Shown here one piece after another: positions 7,080 to 16,052 of a stretch of 64,000 nt of DNA. This stretch comes from Streptomyces sp. NA02950. Its GTDB lineage: Bacteria > Actinomycetota > Actinomycetes > Streptomycetales > Streptomycetaceae. The notes below the pieces were generated by a model. The model had not been told where the DNA came from. It ran no database searches and was given only the letters and a program-made list of their open reading frames with translations. Position 1 is the stretch's first letter. The number at the start of each line of letters is the position of its first letter. Location of the stretch: contig NZ_CP054916.1 in NCBI RefSeq assembly GCF_013364155.1, positions 1,425,001-1,489,000 of the forward strand. The letters run 5' to 3'. The position numbers and the translations under genes were made by a program.

Positions 7080-9524
7080 ATGGATGCGCGTGACCTGGTG
7101 CGGTCGGGGAAGCTGATGCGATCGGTGAAGGCGGTAGGTACGGCGCGGGGGCTGCGGTCGCTGCGGGCGGCGTGGCAGCGGCGGCGTTCGGACGCGGTGG
7201 GGCTGCCGCGGCGGGGCCCGCAGCTGGCCCGGGTGCCGGGTGCGGTCACCGGGGCGGATCCGCAGCCGGGCGGCGGGGTGGTGCGGTTCGCGCGGTCGTC
7301 GCTCCGGGTGCGGGTGACGACGGGTGGCGCGGTGTTCTGCGGCTGGGACGGGGCGGAGCCGGAGCCGTCGTACGCACTGGCCCGGGGCTGCCCGGAGGTG
7401 GACGACCGGGCGGTGCTGGAGCCGGACACGGTCGGCGGCTGGCGGGTGGTCTCCGAGCGGGTCACGGTGGCGGTCTCGCGGACGGGCGCCGTGGAGGTGC
7501 GGACGCCGGGCGGGGTGGTGCTCCGCCGCGATCTGCCACCGCGCTGGTGGGATCCGGCCACCGCGGGAGCCGGACCGGTACCGGAGGGGAGGGGGCCGGA
7601 CGGGGAGCGGCCCGTCGGCGAGGGCGCCCGCTGGCAGCAGCGGTCCGAGGTGGCGGCGGACGCGCGCTTCTTCGGGCTCGGCGGGCGGTCGTCGGGGCCT
7701 CGGCTGCGGGACGGCCGGTACCGGCTGTGGAACACCGATCCGGGCGGCGCTTTCCGGCCGGGTGACGATCCGCTCTCCCTCACCGTGCCGGTGCAGCTGG
7801 TGGTGGCGGACGCGGGCACCCATCTGGTGTTCCACGACAACTCGTGGGACGGCTCGGTCACCCTGAAGGAGGGTGAGGAGGGCGAGGGTTCCGGCCATGA
7901 CCGTCCGGGCTGCTGCCGGCTGCGGATGGAGGGCGGCCCGCTGCGCTACTGGGTGATCGTGGGCACCCCGGCGCGGGTGATGCAGGGCTGGGCGGCGCTC
8001 ACCGGCGCCCCGGCGGTCCCGCCCGCCTGGGCGCTCGGCCATCACCACGCCCGCTGGGGCTTCGGCGACGCGGACGAGGTGCGGCGGGTGGTGGCGGGCT
8101 ACCGGGAGCGCGGGCTGCCGCTGTCCGCGCTGCATCTGGACATCGACCACTACGCCGGGAACCGGGTGTTCACGGTGGACTCCGAGCGCTTCCCCGATCT
8201 GCCCCATCTCGCCGCCGAGCTGCGCTCCGAGGGCGTCCGGCTGGTGTCGATCGTCGATCCGGCGGTGAAGGCCGAGCCGGGCGACCCGGTGTACGACAGC
8301 GGCTCGGCGGCCGATGTGTTCGTTCGCGACGCCCTGGGTCTGGAGGTGCGCGGTGAGGTGTGGCCGGGTGAGTCGGTGTTCCCGGACTTCACCGATCCGC
8401 GGGTGCGCAAGTGGTGGGGCGCGCTGTACGCGGAGCGGCTGGGGCAGGGCTTCTCGGGGGTGTGGCACGACATGAACGAGCCGGTGTCGTTCGGTGCCTT
8501 CGGCGGGACGACGCTGCCGCGCTCGGCCCGGCACGCTCTGGAGGGCCGCGGTGGCGACCACCGGGAGGCGCACAACGTCTACGGTCTGACGATGGCGCGG
8601 GCCGGTTACGAGGGCCTGCGCGAACTGCGTCCGGAGGAGCGGCCGTTCCTCTTCTCCCGCTCCGGCTGGGCGGGGTTGCAGCGCTACGGCGGCAGCTGGT
8701 CCGGGGACGTGACCACCGGCTGGCCGGGGCTGCGCGCCTCGCTGGCGCTGGTGCTGGGGCTCGGACTGTCGGGTGTGCCGTACTCGGGGCCGGACATCGG
8801 CGGGTTCTCCGGCTCCCCGTCGCCGGAGCTGTATCTGCGCTGGTTCCAGCTGGGCGCGTATCTGCCGCTGTTCCGCACCCATTCGGCCCTCTCGGCGGGG
8901 CGGCGGGAGCCCTGGGAGTTCGGGCCCCGGGTTCTGGAGTTCGCGGCGGCGGCACTGCGCGAACGGCAGCGGCTGCACCCGTACTTCGTGACCCTCGCCC
9001 AGCTGGCGGGGCGTACCGGCGCGCCCTATGTACGGCCGCTGTGGTGGCGCACGCCCAAGGACCGGGCGCTGCGCGACTGCGACGACGCCTTCTTGCTGGG
9101 GGACTCGCTGCTGGTGGCGCCGGTGCTGGAGGAGGGTGCCGAGCGGCGTACGGTGCGGCTGCCGCGCGGCCGCTGGTACGACACGGTGACCGGGGTGCCG
9201 TACGAGGGGCCTGGCCATGTGGTGCTGGACGCGCCGCTGTCGCGGATCCCGGTGCTGGCGCGGGCGGGGTCGGTGGTGCCGGTGGCGGCGGCCGGTGGCG
9301 GGGTGGAGCTGGAGGTGTGGACACCGTGTCCGGGTCGCAAGGGCGGTGGCGGGGTACTGGTCGAGGACCGGGGCGACGGCTGGGAGAAGACCGAGGTGGT
9401 GCGGTTCTCCACCCGGCTGCGCGAGGGTGGGGTGCGGGTGGAGCGGGAGGACGGGGACGAGGTGGGCTATGCGGTGCGGGTGCGCGGGCACGTACCGCGG
9501 AACGGGGGCCGGGGGCGCGGTTAG
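7080..9524 (+). CDS. Glycoside hydrolase family 31 (alpha-glucosidase/alpha-xylosidase-like)
   Basis: An 814-residue GH31 enzyme that hydrolyses alpha-linked sugars with retention of configuration. The catalytic barrel shows HLDIDHYAGNRVFTVD and WHDMNEPVSF, whose Asp464 is the expected nucleophile. RSGWAGLQRYGGSWSGDVTT follows, with Asp543 the expected acid/base, and then SGPDIGGFSG. An N-terminal galactose-mutarotase-like beta domain and C-terminal beta domains flank the barrel. No signal peptide is evident, so it is probably cytosolic. I chose ATG 7080, preceded by GGCAGGGTGAG, over the earlier in-frame codon at 7041. The TAG stop is formed at the very edge of the MITE-like element that follows. 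The exact substrate cannot be read from sequence. Confidence 0.92.
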   Translation: MDARDLVRSGKLMRSVKAVGTARGLRSLRAAWQRRRSDAVGLPRRGPQLARVPGAVTGADPQPGGGVVRFARSSLRVRVTTGGAVFCGWDGAEPEPSYALARGCPEVDDRAVLEPDTVGGWRVVSERVTVAVSRTGAVEVRTPGGVVLRRDLPPRWWDPATAGAGPVPEGRGPDGERPVGEGARWQQRSEVAADARFFGLGGRSSGPRLRDGRYRLWNTDPGGAFRPGDDPLSLTVPVQLVVADAGTHLVFHDNSWDGSVTLKEGEEGEGSGHDRPGCCRLRMEGGPLRYWVIVGTPARVMQGWAALTGAPAVPPAWALGHHHARWGFGDADEVRRVVAGYRERGLPLSALHLDIDHYAGNRVFTVDSERFPDLPHLAAELRSEGVRLVSIVDPAVKAEPGDPVYDSGSAADVFVRDALGLEVRGEVWPGESVFPDFTDPRVRKWWGALYAERLGQGFSGVWHDMNEPVSFGAFGGTTLPRSARHALEGRGGDHREAHNVYGLTMARAGYEGLRELRPEERPFLFSRSGWAGLQRYGGSWSGDVTTGWPGLRASLALVLGLGLSGVPYSGPDIGGFSGSPSPELYLRWFQLGAYLPLFRTHSALSAGRREPWEFGPRVLEFAAAALRERQRLHPYFVTLAQLAGRTGAPYVRPLWWRTPKDRALRDCDDAFLLGDSLLVAPVLEEGAERRTVRLPRGRWYDTVTGVPYEGPGHVVLDAPLSRIPVLARAGSVVPVAAAGGGVELEVWTPCPGRKGGGGVLVEDRGDGWEKTEVVRFSTRLREGGVRVEREDGDEVGYAVRVRGHVPRNGGRGRG

Positions 9525-9686
9525 GTCCTGTCCTGTCGATCTTCGTGGATCAGGCCGCGGCGTCTGGTGCCGTGGATCGCAAGGCGGAGGGTCGTCCTCG
9601 TACCGGGCGTACTCGGATGATCCCGACAACGCGGCGAGGTGCGGTGCCAGGCGTCGCGGCCCCGCGAAGATCGGCAGGACAGGGCC
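9524..9686. mobile_element. MITE-like inverted-repeat element, 163 bp
   Basis: The left end (9524-9545) begins GGTCCTGTCCTG and the right end (9665-9686) finishes CAGGACAGGGCC. The 22-bp arms match at 20 positions as an inverted repeat. Similarity continues inward imperfectly (GGCCGCG.CG.CTGG), so the whole element can fold on itself. It is flanked by TA on both sides, compatible with a TA target duplication. It has no transposase. It starts on the last base of the GH31 stop codon. This is best explained as a non-autonomous element mobilised by an IS5-like transposase. It could also act as a transcription terminator. Confidence 0.6.
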
Positions 9687-9822
9687 TAGGCGTCCGGGCC
9701 GGGGGGACGGCCCTCGGGCCGTACGCCTGACGGCATATCACGCTGGCCCGGCGGACAACGGGGCAACGGGGCGTGAGCCGACCGGGGTTGTCCGGGGCAC
9801 CGGGGGCTGGTAGAGGATGGCC

Positions 9823-10626
9823 ATGTCAAAATGTGCTGCCGCGCTGCGCGCCCTCGCCCTGCCCCTCGCCGCACTGCTGGCCGTGGCCTCCTCCGGCCCG
9901 GCACAGGCGAAGCCCGAGCCCAAGGCCCCGAAGGAGTTCGTGGCGCTGAGCGATGTGGACCCGACGATCCTCCAGGAGATCCGGTACCTGACTCCGCACA
10001 ACTTCACCGGTGATCCGGTCGACGGCTACCGGCGCCCGATGTGCATCCTGACCCGTCCGGCGGCCACGGCGCTGCACCGGGCGCAGCGGCGGCTGCTGCG
10101 GCACGGCTACACCCTGAAGGTGTACGACTGCTACCGGCCGCAGCGTGCGGTCGACACCTTCGTGGCATGGGCGAAGGACCTGGACGACCAGCGGATGAAG
10201 GGCGAGTTCTATCCGCATGTCGACAAGGCCCGGCTGTTCGAGGACGGTTACATCGCCGAGAGGTCCGGGCACAGCCGGGGCAGCACGATGGATCTGACGA
10301 TCGTGAAGCTGCCCGCGAAGCCCACCCGGCCGTATGAGCCCGGGGAGAAGCTGACGCCCTGTTACGCGCCGCAGAAGGAGCGCTTCCCGGACAACTCGGT
10401 GGACATGGGCACCGGATACGACTGCTTCGACACGCTCTCGCACACCCTGGATCCGCGGATCACGGGGGTGCAGCGGGCGAACCGGCTGCTGCTGAAGCAC
10501 ACCATGGAGGAGCTGGGCTTCGTTAATCTGGCCGAGGAGTGGTGGCACTACACCTACAAGCCGGAGCCGTTCCCGGACACCTACTTCGACTTCCCGGTGG
10601 CGCGCCGGTCGCTGACCGGCCGCTGA
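9823..10626 (+). CDS. Secreted VanX-like D-Ala-D-Ala dipeptidase (peptidase family M15)
   Basis: A 267-residue zinc dipeptidase expected to cleave D-alanyl-D-alanine outside the membrane during peptidoglycan recycling. An N-terminal signal peptide (ALRALALPLAALLAVASSG) ends with AQA before KPEPK. The VanX zinc motifs are present: SGHSRGSTMD (His150, Asp157) and EEWWHY (Glu239, His242). The context VYDCYRPQRAVDTFVAWAKD is also typical. I chose ATG 9823 because GAGG at 9813-9816 is well spaced from it and abuts the earlier ATG at 9817. There is no vanHA beside it, so a physiological rather than glycopeptide-resistance role is likely. The gene stands alone. Confidence 0.88.
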   Translation: MSKCAAALRALALPLAALLAVASSGPAQAKPEPKAPKEFVALSDVDPTILQEIRYLTPHNFTGDPVDGYRRPMCILTRPAATALHRAQRRLLRHGYTLKVYDCYRPQRAVDTFVAWAKDLDDQRMKGEFYPHVDKARLFEDGYIAERSGHSRGSTMDLTIVKLPAKPTRPYEPGEKLTPCYAPQKERFPDNSVDMGTGYDCFDTLSHTLDPRITGVQRANRLLLKHTMEELGFVNLAEEWWHYTYKPEPFPDTYFDFPVARRSLTGR

Positions 10627-10689
10627 CCGGCCACTGACGGCCCGGGCCCTCCCGGCCGGTGACGTGTCCGTCGTCCCCGTGGCAGACTC

Positions 10690-10704
10690 CTGACGTACCG
10701 TCAG
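10690..10704. promoter_or_regulatory. Perfect palindrome upstream of DUF35/thiolase pair
   Basis: CTGACG-TAC-CGTCAG is a perfect 6-bp inverted repeat with a 3-bp spacer, 57 bp before the GTG start of the DUF35 gene. Symmetry and place suggest an operator for a TetR-type regulator of acyl-CoA metabolism. No such regulator is encoded adjacently. This is inference. Confidence 0.45.
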
Positions 10705-10760
10705 TTCATGAAGGTCGGTTCAAGTTCATCGTCTGTCCGGACCGTCTGCCGGGAGGGGCC

Positions 10761-11213
10761 GTGTCCCATACCCGAACACCGGTGGTCGCTGGGTGGTTCA
10801 CCCCCGACGACACCATCGCATTCCGGCTGCTGGGCACCCGCTGCCGCCGGTGCCGCACCGTGCACTTCCCGCGTGAGGACGCCTACTGCCGCGCCCCCGC
10901 CTGCGCGGGCACCGAGCTGGACGAGGTGCCGCTGTCCCCGCGGGGCCGGATCTGGTCCTACACCGACGGGCGGTACCGGCCGCCCGCCCCGTATCCCTCG
11001 GACCCCGGCAGCCCCTGGCGGCCGTACACCCTGATCGCCGTGGAGCTGGCCGCCGAGGGGATGGTGGTGCTGGGTCAGGGCGCGCCCGGGGTGACCCTGG
11101 CCGATCTGGCCGTGGGCATGGAGGTCGAGGTGGTGCCCGGGGTGCTGGCCGAGGAGGACGGGCGGACCCTGACCACCTGGCACTGGCGGCCCGTCCGCGG
11201 GGAGGCGTCATGA
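10761..11213 (+). CDS. DUF35 / OB-fold zinc-ribbon protein, partner of thiolase-like protein
   Basis: 150 residues. A rubredoxin-like zinc ribbon (CRRCRTVHFPRE, then CRAPACAG) is followed by an OB-fold (LSPRGRIWSYTDGRYRPP ... YTLIAVELAAEGMVVLGQG). DUF35 proteins act as acyl-CoA-binding partners of thiolase-like proteins, forming retro-aldolase or thiolase complexes in steroid and lipid degradation. The start is GTG 10761, directly after GGGAGGGGCC. An upstream in-frame ATG at 10659 lacks a ribosome site. The stop overlaps the next gene's ATG by 4 bp, which supports a 1:1 complex. The substrate is unknown. Confidence 0.85.
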   Translation: MSHTRTPVVAGWFTPDDTIAFRLLGTRCRRCRTVHFPREDAYCRAPACAGTELDEVPLSPRGRIWSYTDGRYRPPAPYPSDPGSPWRPYTLIAVELAAEGMVVLGQGAPGVTLADLAVGMEVEVVPGVLAEEDGRTLTTWHWRPVRGEAS

Positions 11214-12400
11214 CCGGTGATGTGGCGGTGCTGGGTGCCGGTATGCACCCCTGGGGCAAATGGGGCCGTGAGTTCACCGAGTACGGGACGGCGGCCGCCC
11301 GCGCCGCGCTCGCGGACGCCGGTGTGGAGTGGTCCGCGATCCAGTCCGTGGTCGGGGCGAACACCGTGCGCTGCGGCTACCCCGGGCAGGTGGCGGGCGC
11401 CACCTTCGCCCGGGCGCTGGGCTGGCAGGGGGCCAAGGTCACCAGTGTGTACGCGGCATGTGCCTCCGGTGCGCGGGCGATCGACACCGCGCGTGCCCAG
11501 ATCCTGTCCGGGATGGCGGACACCGTGCTGGTGGTGGGCGCGGACGCGGCGCCCAAGGGGTTCTTCGCACCGGCGGGCGGTCAGCGCCCCGATGACCCGG
11601 ACTGGCTGCGCTTCCGGGTGCTGGGCGCCACCAACCCCGCCTATTTCGCGCTGTGGGCGCGCCGCCGGATGGCCTTGTACGGCGATACGCCCGAGGACTT
11701 CGCCCGGGTCAAGGTGAAGAACGCGGCCGCCGGGGCCGTCAATCCGTACGCCCGTTACCGCTCCCCGGTGACGGCCGAGGAGGTGGCCGCGTCCGCCGTG
11801 GTGGCCGATCCGCTGCGGCTGCTGGACATCTGTGCCACCTCCGACGGGGCGGCGGCGCTGGTGCTCGGCAGCATGGCGGCGGCGCGGCGGCGGGGGGTGC
11901 GCCGGCCGGTGCGGATCCGCGCGGTGTCGTCGGTCTCCCCGCGCCATCCGCGGACCGCACTCGATCTGCCGGACATCGCCACCGACTCCGCCCCGACGGC
12001 CGGTCCGGGGCCCGATCCGTTCCGTCCGTCCATCGCGCGGGCGGCCTACGAGGAGGCCGGGCTCGGACCGGAGGACCTGTCGCTGGCCGAGGTGTACGAC
12101 CTGTCCACGGCGCTGGAGCTGGAGTGGTACGAGGACCTGGGGCTGTGCGGCGCCGGGGAGGGGGCGAAGCTGCTGCGCGAGGGGGCCACGGCGCTGGGCG
12201 GGCGGATCCCGGTCAATCCCAGTGGCGGGCTGGCGTCCTTCGGGGAGGCGGTTCCCGCCCAGGCCATCGCCCAGGTGTGTGAGCTGACGTGGCAGTTGCG
12301 CGGCAGTGCGGGAGAGCGCCAGGTGACGGGGGCGCGCGCCGGAATCACCGCGAACCAGGGGCTGTTCGGGCATGGTTCGTCGGTGGTCGCGGTGTGCTGA
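11210..12400 (+). CDS. Thiolase-like lipid-transfer protein (SCP-x/Ltp family)
   Basis: A 396-residue thiolase-superfamily protein. Visible are AVLGAGMHPWGKWG at the N-terminus, SVYAACASGARAIDTARAQI at the position of the nucleophilic-cysteine loop, VKNAAAGAVNPYARYRSP, ICATSDGAAALVLGS, VNPSGGLASFGEAVPAQAIA and GITANQGLFGHGSS. The canonical C-terminal thiolase CxG motif is not obvious, as in non-condensing Ltp-type members that act with DUF35 proteins. The ATGA overlap with the preceding DUF35 gene supports translation of both as a complex. The likely role is side-chain cleavage or beta-oxidation of an acyl-CoA. The exact reaction is not deducible. Confidence 0.85.
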   Translation: MTGDVAVLGAGMHPWGKWGREFTEYGTAAARAALADAGVEWSAIQSVVGANTVRCGYPGQVAGATFARALGWQGAKVTSVYAACASGARAIDTARAQILSGMADTVLVVGADAAPKGFFAPAGGQRPDDPDWLRFRVLGATNPAYFALWARRRMALYGDTPEDFARVKVKNAAAGAVNPYARYRSPVTAEEVAASAVVADPLRLLDICATSDGAAALVLGSMAAARRRGVRRPVRIRAVSSVSPRHPRTALDLPDIATDSAPTAGPGPDPFRPSIARAAYEEAGLGPEDLSLAEVYDLSTALELEWYEDLGLCGAGEGAKLLREGATALGGRIPVNPSGGLASFGEAVPAQAIAQVCELTWQLRGSAGERQVTGARAGITANQGLFGHGSSVVAVC

Positions 12401-12463
12401 CGGGGCCGTCGTCCGCGGTCGTCCGGCGTCCGGCCGTGACGGACACCGTTGCCGTTCACCACC

Positions 12464-12491
12464 TTGACGCCACCTGACCTCGGAGTAACAC
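12464..12491 (+). promoter_or_regulatory. Candidate promoter of glpFK
   Basis: TTGACG at 12464-12469 and TAACAC at 12486-12491 are separated by 16 bp, in the 235-bp gap before glpF. They resemble a vegetative actinobacterial promoter. The assignment is from sequence resemblance only. Confidence 0.35.
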
Positions 12492-12635
12492 TTCTGCGGT
12501 GTCAGTCGGCGTCGCCGCGCGCAGGCTCCAACCACGCTCACCCCCCATGGGCGATTCCGATGCATCAGCACGCTCGAAACGACCCAGCACGGAGGACCGG
12601 GGCACCCCGTCCCGGGCGAGGTCCTAGGAGCCGCC

Positions 12636-13400
12636 ATGAGTAATGGGGACATCTTCACCGGTGAGGTCATCGGCACCGCGATACTGATTCTCTTCGGGGC
12701 GGGCGTCTGTGCCGCCGTCAGCCTGAACCACTCCAAGGCCAAGGCCTCCGGCTGGATCGTCATCGCCTTCGGCTGGGGCTTCGGCGTCATGGCCGGCGCG
12801 TACACCGCGGCGCCCCTGTCCGGCGGCCATCTCAACCCGGCCGTGACCGTGGGCGTCGCCGTCGACACCGGCGACTGGGACAAGGTGCCGCTCTACATCC
12901 TGGCGCAGATGGTCGGTGCCCTCGTCGGCGCGGTACTCGCCTGGCTGCTGTACTACGCCCAGTTCGCCGCCAACGCCGACGAGAAGACCGCCCAGCCCAC
13001 GCTCGGGGTCTTCTCCACCATTCCGGAGATCCGGAACCCGGTGGCCAACCTGGTCACCGAGATCATCGCCACCGCCGCCCTGGTGCTGCCGTTGCTCGCC
13101 TTCGGCAACGTCGACGGTATCGGCGTCGGCCGCGTCGGCGGCGACGGCGACACCGTGATCTACGGCTCGGGCATCTCCATCCTGCTCGTCTCCTTCCTGG
13201 TGGTCGGGATCGGCCTCTCCCTGGGCGGGCCGACCGGCTATGCCATCAACCCGGCGCGCGACCTCGGCCCACGCCTCGCACACGCCCTGCTGCCCATCCC
13301 CAACAAGGGGACCTCGGACTGGGGTTACGCCTGGATCCCGGTGGCGGGTCCGCTGATCGGGGCCGTGCTCGCGGGTCTCGTCTGCAACGCAGCCTTCTGA
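12636..13400 (+). CDS. glpF: Glycerol uptake facilitator (MIP/aquaglyceroporin)
   Basis: A 254-residue six-helix channel protein for passive glycerol entry. Both pore half-helices carry the NPA motif: [12 protein letters not shown] (Asn67) and [14 protein letters not shown]. The Asp after the second NPAR is characteristic of glycerol-conducting members rather than water-only aquaporins. The insertion [19 protein letters not shown] lies before helix 5. The ATG at 12636 follows CTAGGAGCCGCC. The glycerol kinase gene starts 14 bp downstream, so glycerol that enters is trapped as glycerol-3-phosphate. Confidence 0.95.
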   Translation: MSNGDIFTGEVIGTAILILFGAGVCAAVSLNHSKAKASGWIVIAFGWGFGVMAGAYTAAPLSGGHLNPAVTVGVAVDTGDWDKVPLYILAQMVGALVGAVLAWLLYYAQFAANADEKTAQPTLGVFSTIPEIRNPVANLVTEIIATAALVLPLLAFGNVDGIGVGRVGGDGDTVIYGSGISILLVSFLVVGIGLSLGGPTGYAINPARDLGPRLAHALLPIPNKGTSDWGYAWIPVAGPLIGAVLAGLVCNAAF

Positions 13401-13414
13401 CCGAAGGAGACGCC

Positions 13415-14977
13415 ATGCCGAACCACACGGACACCTACGTCGCCGCGATCGATCAGGGCACCACCTCCAGCCGCTGCATCATCTTCGACCAGGGCGGCCG
13501 GATCGTCGCCGTCGACCAGCGCGAACACCGCCAGATCTTCCCCAAGCCCGGCTGGGTGGAGCACGACGCCACCGAGATCTGGGCCAAGGTGCAGGCCGTG
13601 GTGGCGGGAGCGCTCGCCAAGGCCGGTCTGCGCGCCGAGCAGCTGACCGCGCTGGGCATCACCAACCAGCGTGAGACGACCGTGCTGTGGGACCGCGCCA
13701 CCGGCAAGCCGGTGCACAACGCGATCGTCTGGCAGGACACCCGCACCTCCGCCCTGTGCGGCGAACTCGGCGGCGAACACGGCCAGGACCGCTTCCGGGA
13801 CACCACCGGGCTACCGCTGGCCAGCTACTTCTCCGGGCCCAAGGCGGCCTGGCTGCTGGAGAACGTACCCGGGCTGCGCCGCCGCGCCGAACGGGGTGAG
13901 ATCGCCTTCGGCACCATCGACTCCTGGCTGATCTGGAACCTGACCGGCGGCACCGAGGGCGGGGTGCATGTCACCGATGTCACCAACGCCGGGCGCACCC
14001 TGCTGATGGACCTGGAAACCCTCCAGTGGGACAGCTCGATCCTGTCCGCCATGAACATCCCCGAGGCGATGCTCCCGGAGATCAGGTCCTCGGCGGAGGT
14101 GTACGGCACGGGGGTGGGCCAGCTCGCCGGGGTGCCGGTGGCCTCCGCCCTCGGTGACCAGCAGGCCGCGGTGTTCGGCCAGACCTGCTACGGCGTCGGC
14201 GAGGCCAAGAACACCTACGGCACCGGGAGTTTCCTGCTGCTGAACACCGGCGACCGCCCGGTGCCCTCCAAGAGCGGACTGCTGACGACGATGGGCTACC
14301 GGCTCGGCGGTGAGCGGCCCGTCTACTGTCTGGAGGGTTCGATCGCCATCACCGGGGCCCTGGTGCAGTGGTTCCGCGACCAGTTGGGCATCATCCGCTC
14401 GGCCGACGAGATCGAGCCGCTGGCCGCGAGCGTGTCCGACAACGGCGGGGCGTACATCGTCCCGGCGTTCTCCGGGCTGTTCGCCCCGTACTGGCGCTCG
14501 GACGCGCGCGGGGTGGTCACCGGCCTCACCCGGTACGTCACCAAGGCGCATCTGGCGCGCGCCGTGCTGGAGGCCACCAGCTGGCAGACGCGTGAGGTGG
14601 TGGACGCGATGTACCAGGACTCCGGGGTGCGGATCACCACGCTCAAGGTCGACGGCGGGATGACCGCCAACGGGCTGCTGATGCAGCATCAGGCCGATGT
14701 GCTCGGCGTCCCGGTGATCCGTCCGGTGGTCTCCGAGACCACCTGTCTGGGCGCGGCGTACGCGGCCGGGCTGGCCACCGGGGTGTGGCAGGACCTCGAT
14801 GAACTGCGGACGCACTGGCAGCGGGACACCGAATGGGCCCCGCGGATGGACGCGGCGGAGCGCGAGCGCGAGTACGGCAACTGGCGCATGGCGGTGGAGC
14901 GCAGCTTCGGGTGGCACAAAGAAGGCCAGGCGGCCCAGGCGGACCAGGCGGACCAGGCGGCCGGCAGCGAGGCTTAG
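13415..14977 (+). CDS. glpK: Glycerol kinase
   Basis: A 520-residue FGGY-family kinase converting glycerol and ATP to sn-glycerol-3-phosphate. Seen are [18 protein letters not shown] at the N-terminal phosphate-binding loop, [19 protein letters not shown], the glycerol-kinase block around [14 protein letters not shown], and [17 protein letters not shown] near the C-terminal ATP site. The length is normal for GlpK apart from a tail of short Ala-Asp-Gln repeats (ADQADQA). ATG 13415 follows GAAGGAGACGCC and lies 14 bp after glpF, so the two form an operon. No glycerol-3-phosphate dehydrogenase follows. The gene ends before a strong terminator. Confidence 0.96.
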   Translation: MPNHTDTYVAAIDQGTTSSRCIIFDQGGRIVAVDQREHRQIFPKPGWVEHDATEIWAKVQAVVAGALAKAGLRAEQLTALGITNQRETTVLWDRATGKPVHNAIVWQDTRTSALCGELGGEHGQDRFRDTTGLPLASYFSGPKAAWLLENVPGLRRRAERGEIAFGTIDSWLIWNLTGGTEGGVHVTDVTNAGRTLLMDLETLQWDSSILSAMNIPEAMLPEIRSSAEVYGTGVGQLAGVPVASALGDQQAAVFGQTCYGVGEAKNTYGTGSFLLLNTGDRPVPSKSGLLTTMGYRLGGERPVYCLEGSIAITGALVQWFRDQLGIIRSADEIEPLAASVSDNGGAYIVPAFSGLFAPYWRSDARGVVTGLTRYVTKAHLARAVLEATSWQTREVVDAMYQDSGVRITTLKVDGGMTANGLLMQHQADVLGVPVIRPVVSETTCLGAAYAAGLATGVWQDLDELRTHWQRDTEWAPRMDAAEREREYGNWRMAVERSFGWHKEGQAAQADQADQAAGSEA

Positions 14978-15004
14978 CCCCTTCCCGACCGCGGCGAAAG
15001 CCCA

Positions 15005-15036
15005 CGGCCCGTACCCCGACGGTGGGGTACGGGCCG
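15005..15036. terminator. Strong bidirectional terminator between glpK and conservon
   Basis: CGGCCCGTACCCC (15005-15017) pairs perfectly with GGGGTACGGGCCG (15024-15036) around a GACGGT loop, giving a 13-bp GC-rich stem. It lies between the convergent ends of glpK and cvnD, so it probably terminates both. Confidence 0.85.
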
Positions 15037-15067
15037 GTTGCGCCCCGCGGCACTTCCCGCGGAGCGC

Positions 15068-15661
15068 TCAGCGCCGGGAGGCCGAGGCCAGCATCGCGTG
15101 CTCGACCACCGAGATCAGCACATGCTTGACGGACTCGCGCTCCCGGGCGTCGCACAGGATGACCGGGGTGCCGCGGTCGAGGTCGAGCGCGTCGCGCACC
15201 GCCTCCTCCGGGTAACGTTCGGCGCCCTCGAAGCAGTTGACGGCCACCGTGAAGGCGATACCGCGGCGCTCGAAGTAGTCGACGGCGGCGAAGCAGTCCT
15301 CCAGCCGCCGGGTGTCGGCCAGCACTACCGCGCCCAGCGCGCCGGTCGCCAGTTCGTCCCACAGGAACCAGAAGCGGTCCTGTCCGGGGGTGCCGAAGAG
15401 ATAGAGGACAAGGTCCTCGCGGAGCGTGATGCGCCCGAAGTCCATGGCGACGGTGGTGGTCTTCTTGCCCTCCACCCCCGCGATGTCGTCGACCGGACGG
15501 CCGGCCTCGGTGAGGAGCTCCTCGGTGCGCAGCGGTTTGATCTCGCTGACCGCGCCCACCAGGGTCGTCTTGCCCGCACCGAACCCGCCCGCCACAAGTA
15601 TCTTGAGCGTGACCGGTTCGACGATGGGAGAGCGGCCTAGGTCAGAGTGCCCGTAGACCAT
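15068..15661 (-). CDS. cvnD: Conservon ATP/GTP-binding protein CvnD
   Basis: A 197-residue Ras/MglA-like small GTPase, last gene of a cvnABCD conservon. The P-loop GGFGAGKTT is at residues 25-33. The switch region contains TTTVAMDFGRI, and LFGTPGQDRFWFLWDEL is the G3 motif with GTPG. The G4 position reads AVNCFEG instead of a classical NKxD, as is usual in this subfamily. In characterised conservons the four proteins form a membrane-associated, GPCR-like signalling complex. The start ATG 15661 overlaps the 3' end of cvnC by 20 bp, the typical arrangement. No P450 gene follows, unlike some conservons. Confidence 0.93.
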   Translation of the reverse strand: MVYGHSDLGRSPIVEPVTLKILVAGGFGAGKTTLVGAVSEIKPLRTEELLTEAGRPVDDIAGVEGKKTTTVAMDFGRITLREDLVLYLFGTPGQDRFWFLWDELATGALGAVVLADTRRLEDCFAAVDYFERRGIAFTVAVNCFEGAERYPEEAVRDALDLDRGTPVILCDARERESVKHVLISVVEHAMLASASRR

Positions 15662-16037
15662 TGATCACCTCGCGCAGAATCCTCTCGTCCGGCAGTTCCG
15701 CCGGAGGTACTGGCCGGGACACTCGGACGAGTGCCGCGTGGAGCAGGTCACCGATGAGTACACGGACCACCCCGACCGGAAGGTCGAGTTCGGCCGCCAG
15801 CTCGGCGACGGACTGTGGGGTGTCGCGACTCATTTCGACGATGTCGATGTGCTCCGGGGACAACGTCTGGTCAGCGACGGTCCGATGGCTCACAGCGTCG
15901 GCGACGACGACCGCGATCAGATCGAGTTTTCCCTCCGCGGCGCTGCGGGTCCGTCCCCGTGTCATCGCATAGGGCCGGACCACCGGCCCCGCCGCGTCGT
16001 CGAACCAGCGGCCGGTCTGTTCCCCGCCTCGGGTCAT
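15642..16037 (-). CDS. cvnC: Conservon DUF742 protein CvnC
   Basis: A 131-residue DUF742 protein. The core VRPYAMTRGRTRSA, then DTPQSVAELAAELDLPVGVV and RVLIGDLLHAALVRVSRP, looks like a winged-helix fold and matches the family signature. Its role in the conservon complex is structural or regulatory and not well defined. It is third in the operon, 15 bp after cvnB and overlapping cvnD. Confidence 0.92.
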   Translation of the reverse strand: MTRGGEQTGRWFDDAAGPVVRPYAMTRGRTRSAAEGKLDLIAVVVADAVSHRTVADQTLSPEHIDIVEMSRDTPQSVAELAAELDLPVGVVRVLIGDLLHAALVRVSRPVPPAELPDERILREVINGLRAL

Positions 16038-16052
16038 GTCCCCCGGCCTCCG

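Noticed and set aside
9823..10626. VanX-like gene as part of a glycopeptide-resistance cassette
   Set aside because: No vanH, vanA or vanRS genes are adjacent. The protein has a signal peptide, unlike cytosolic VanX of resistance operons.
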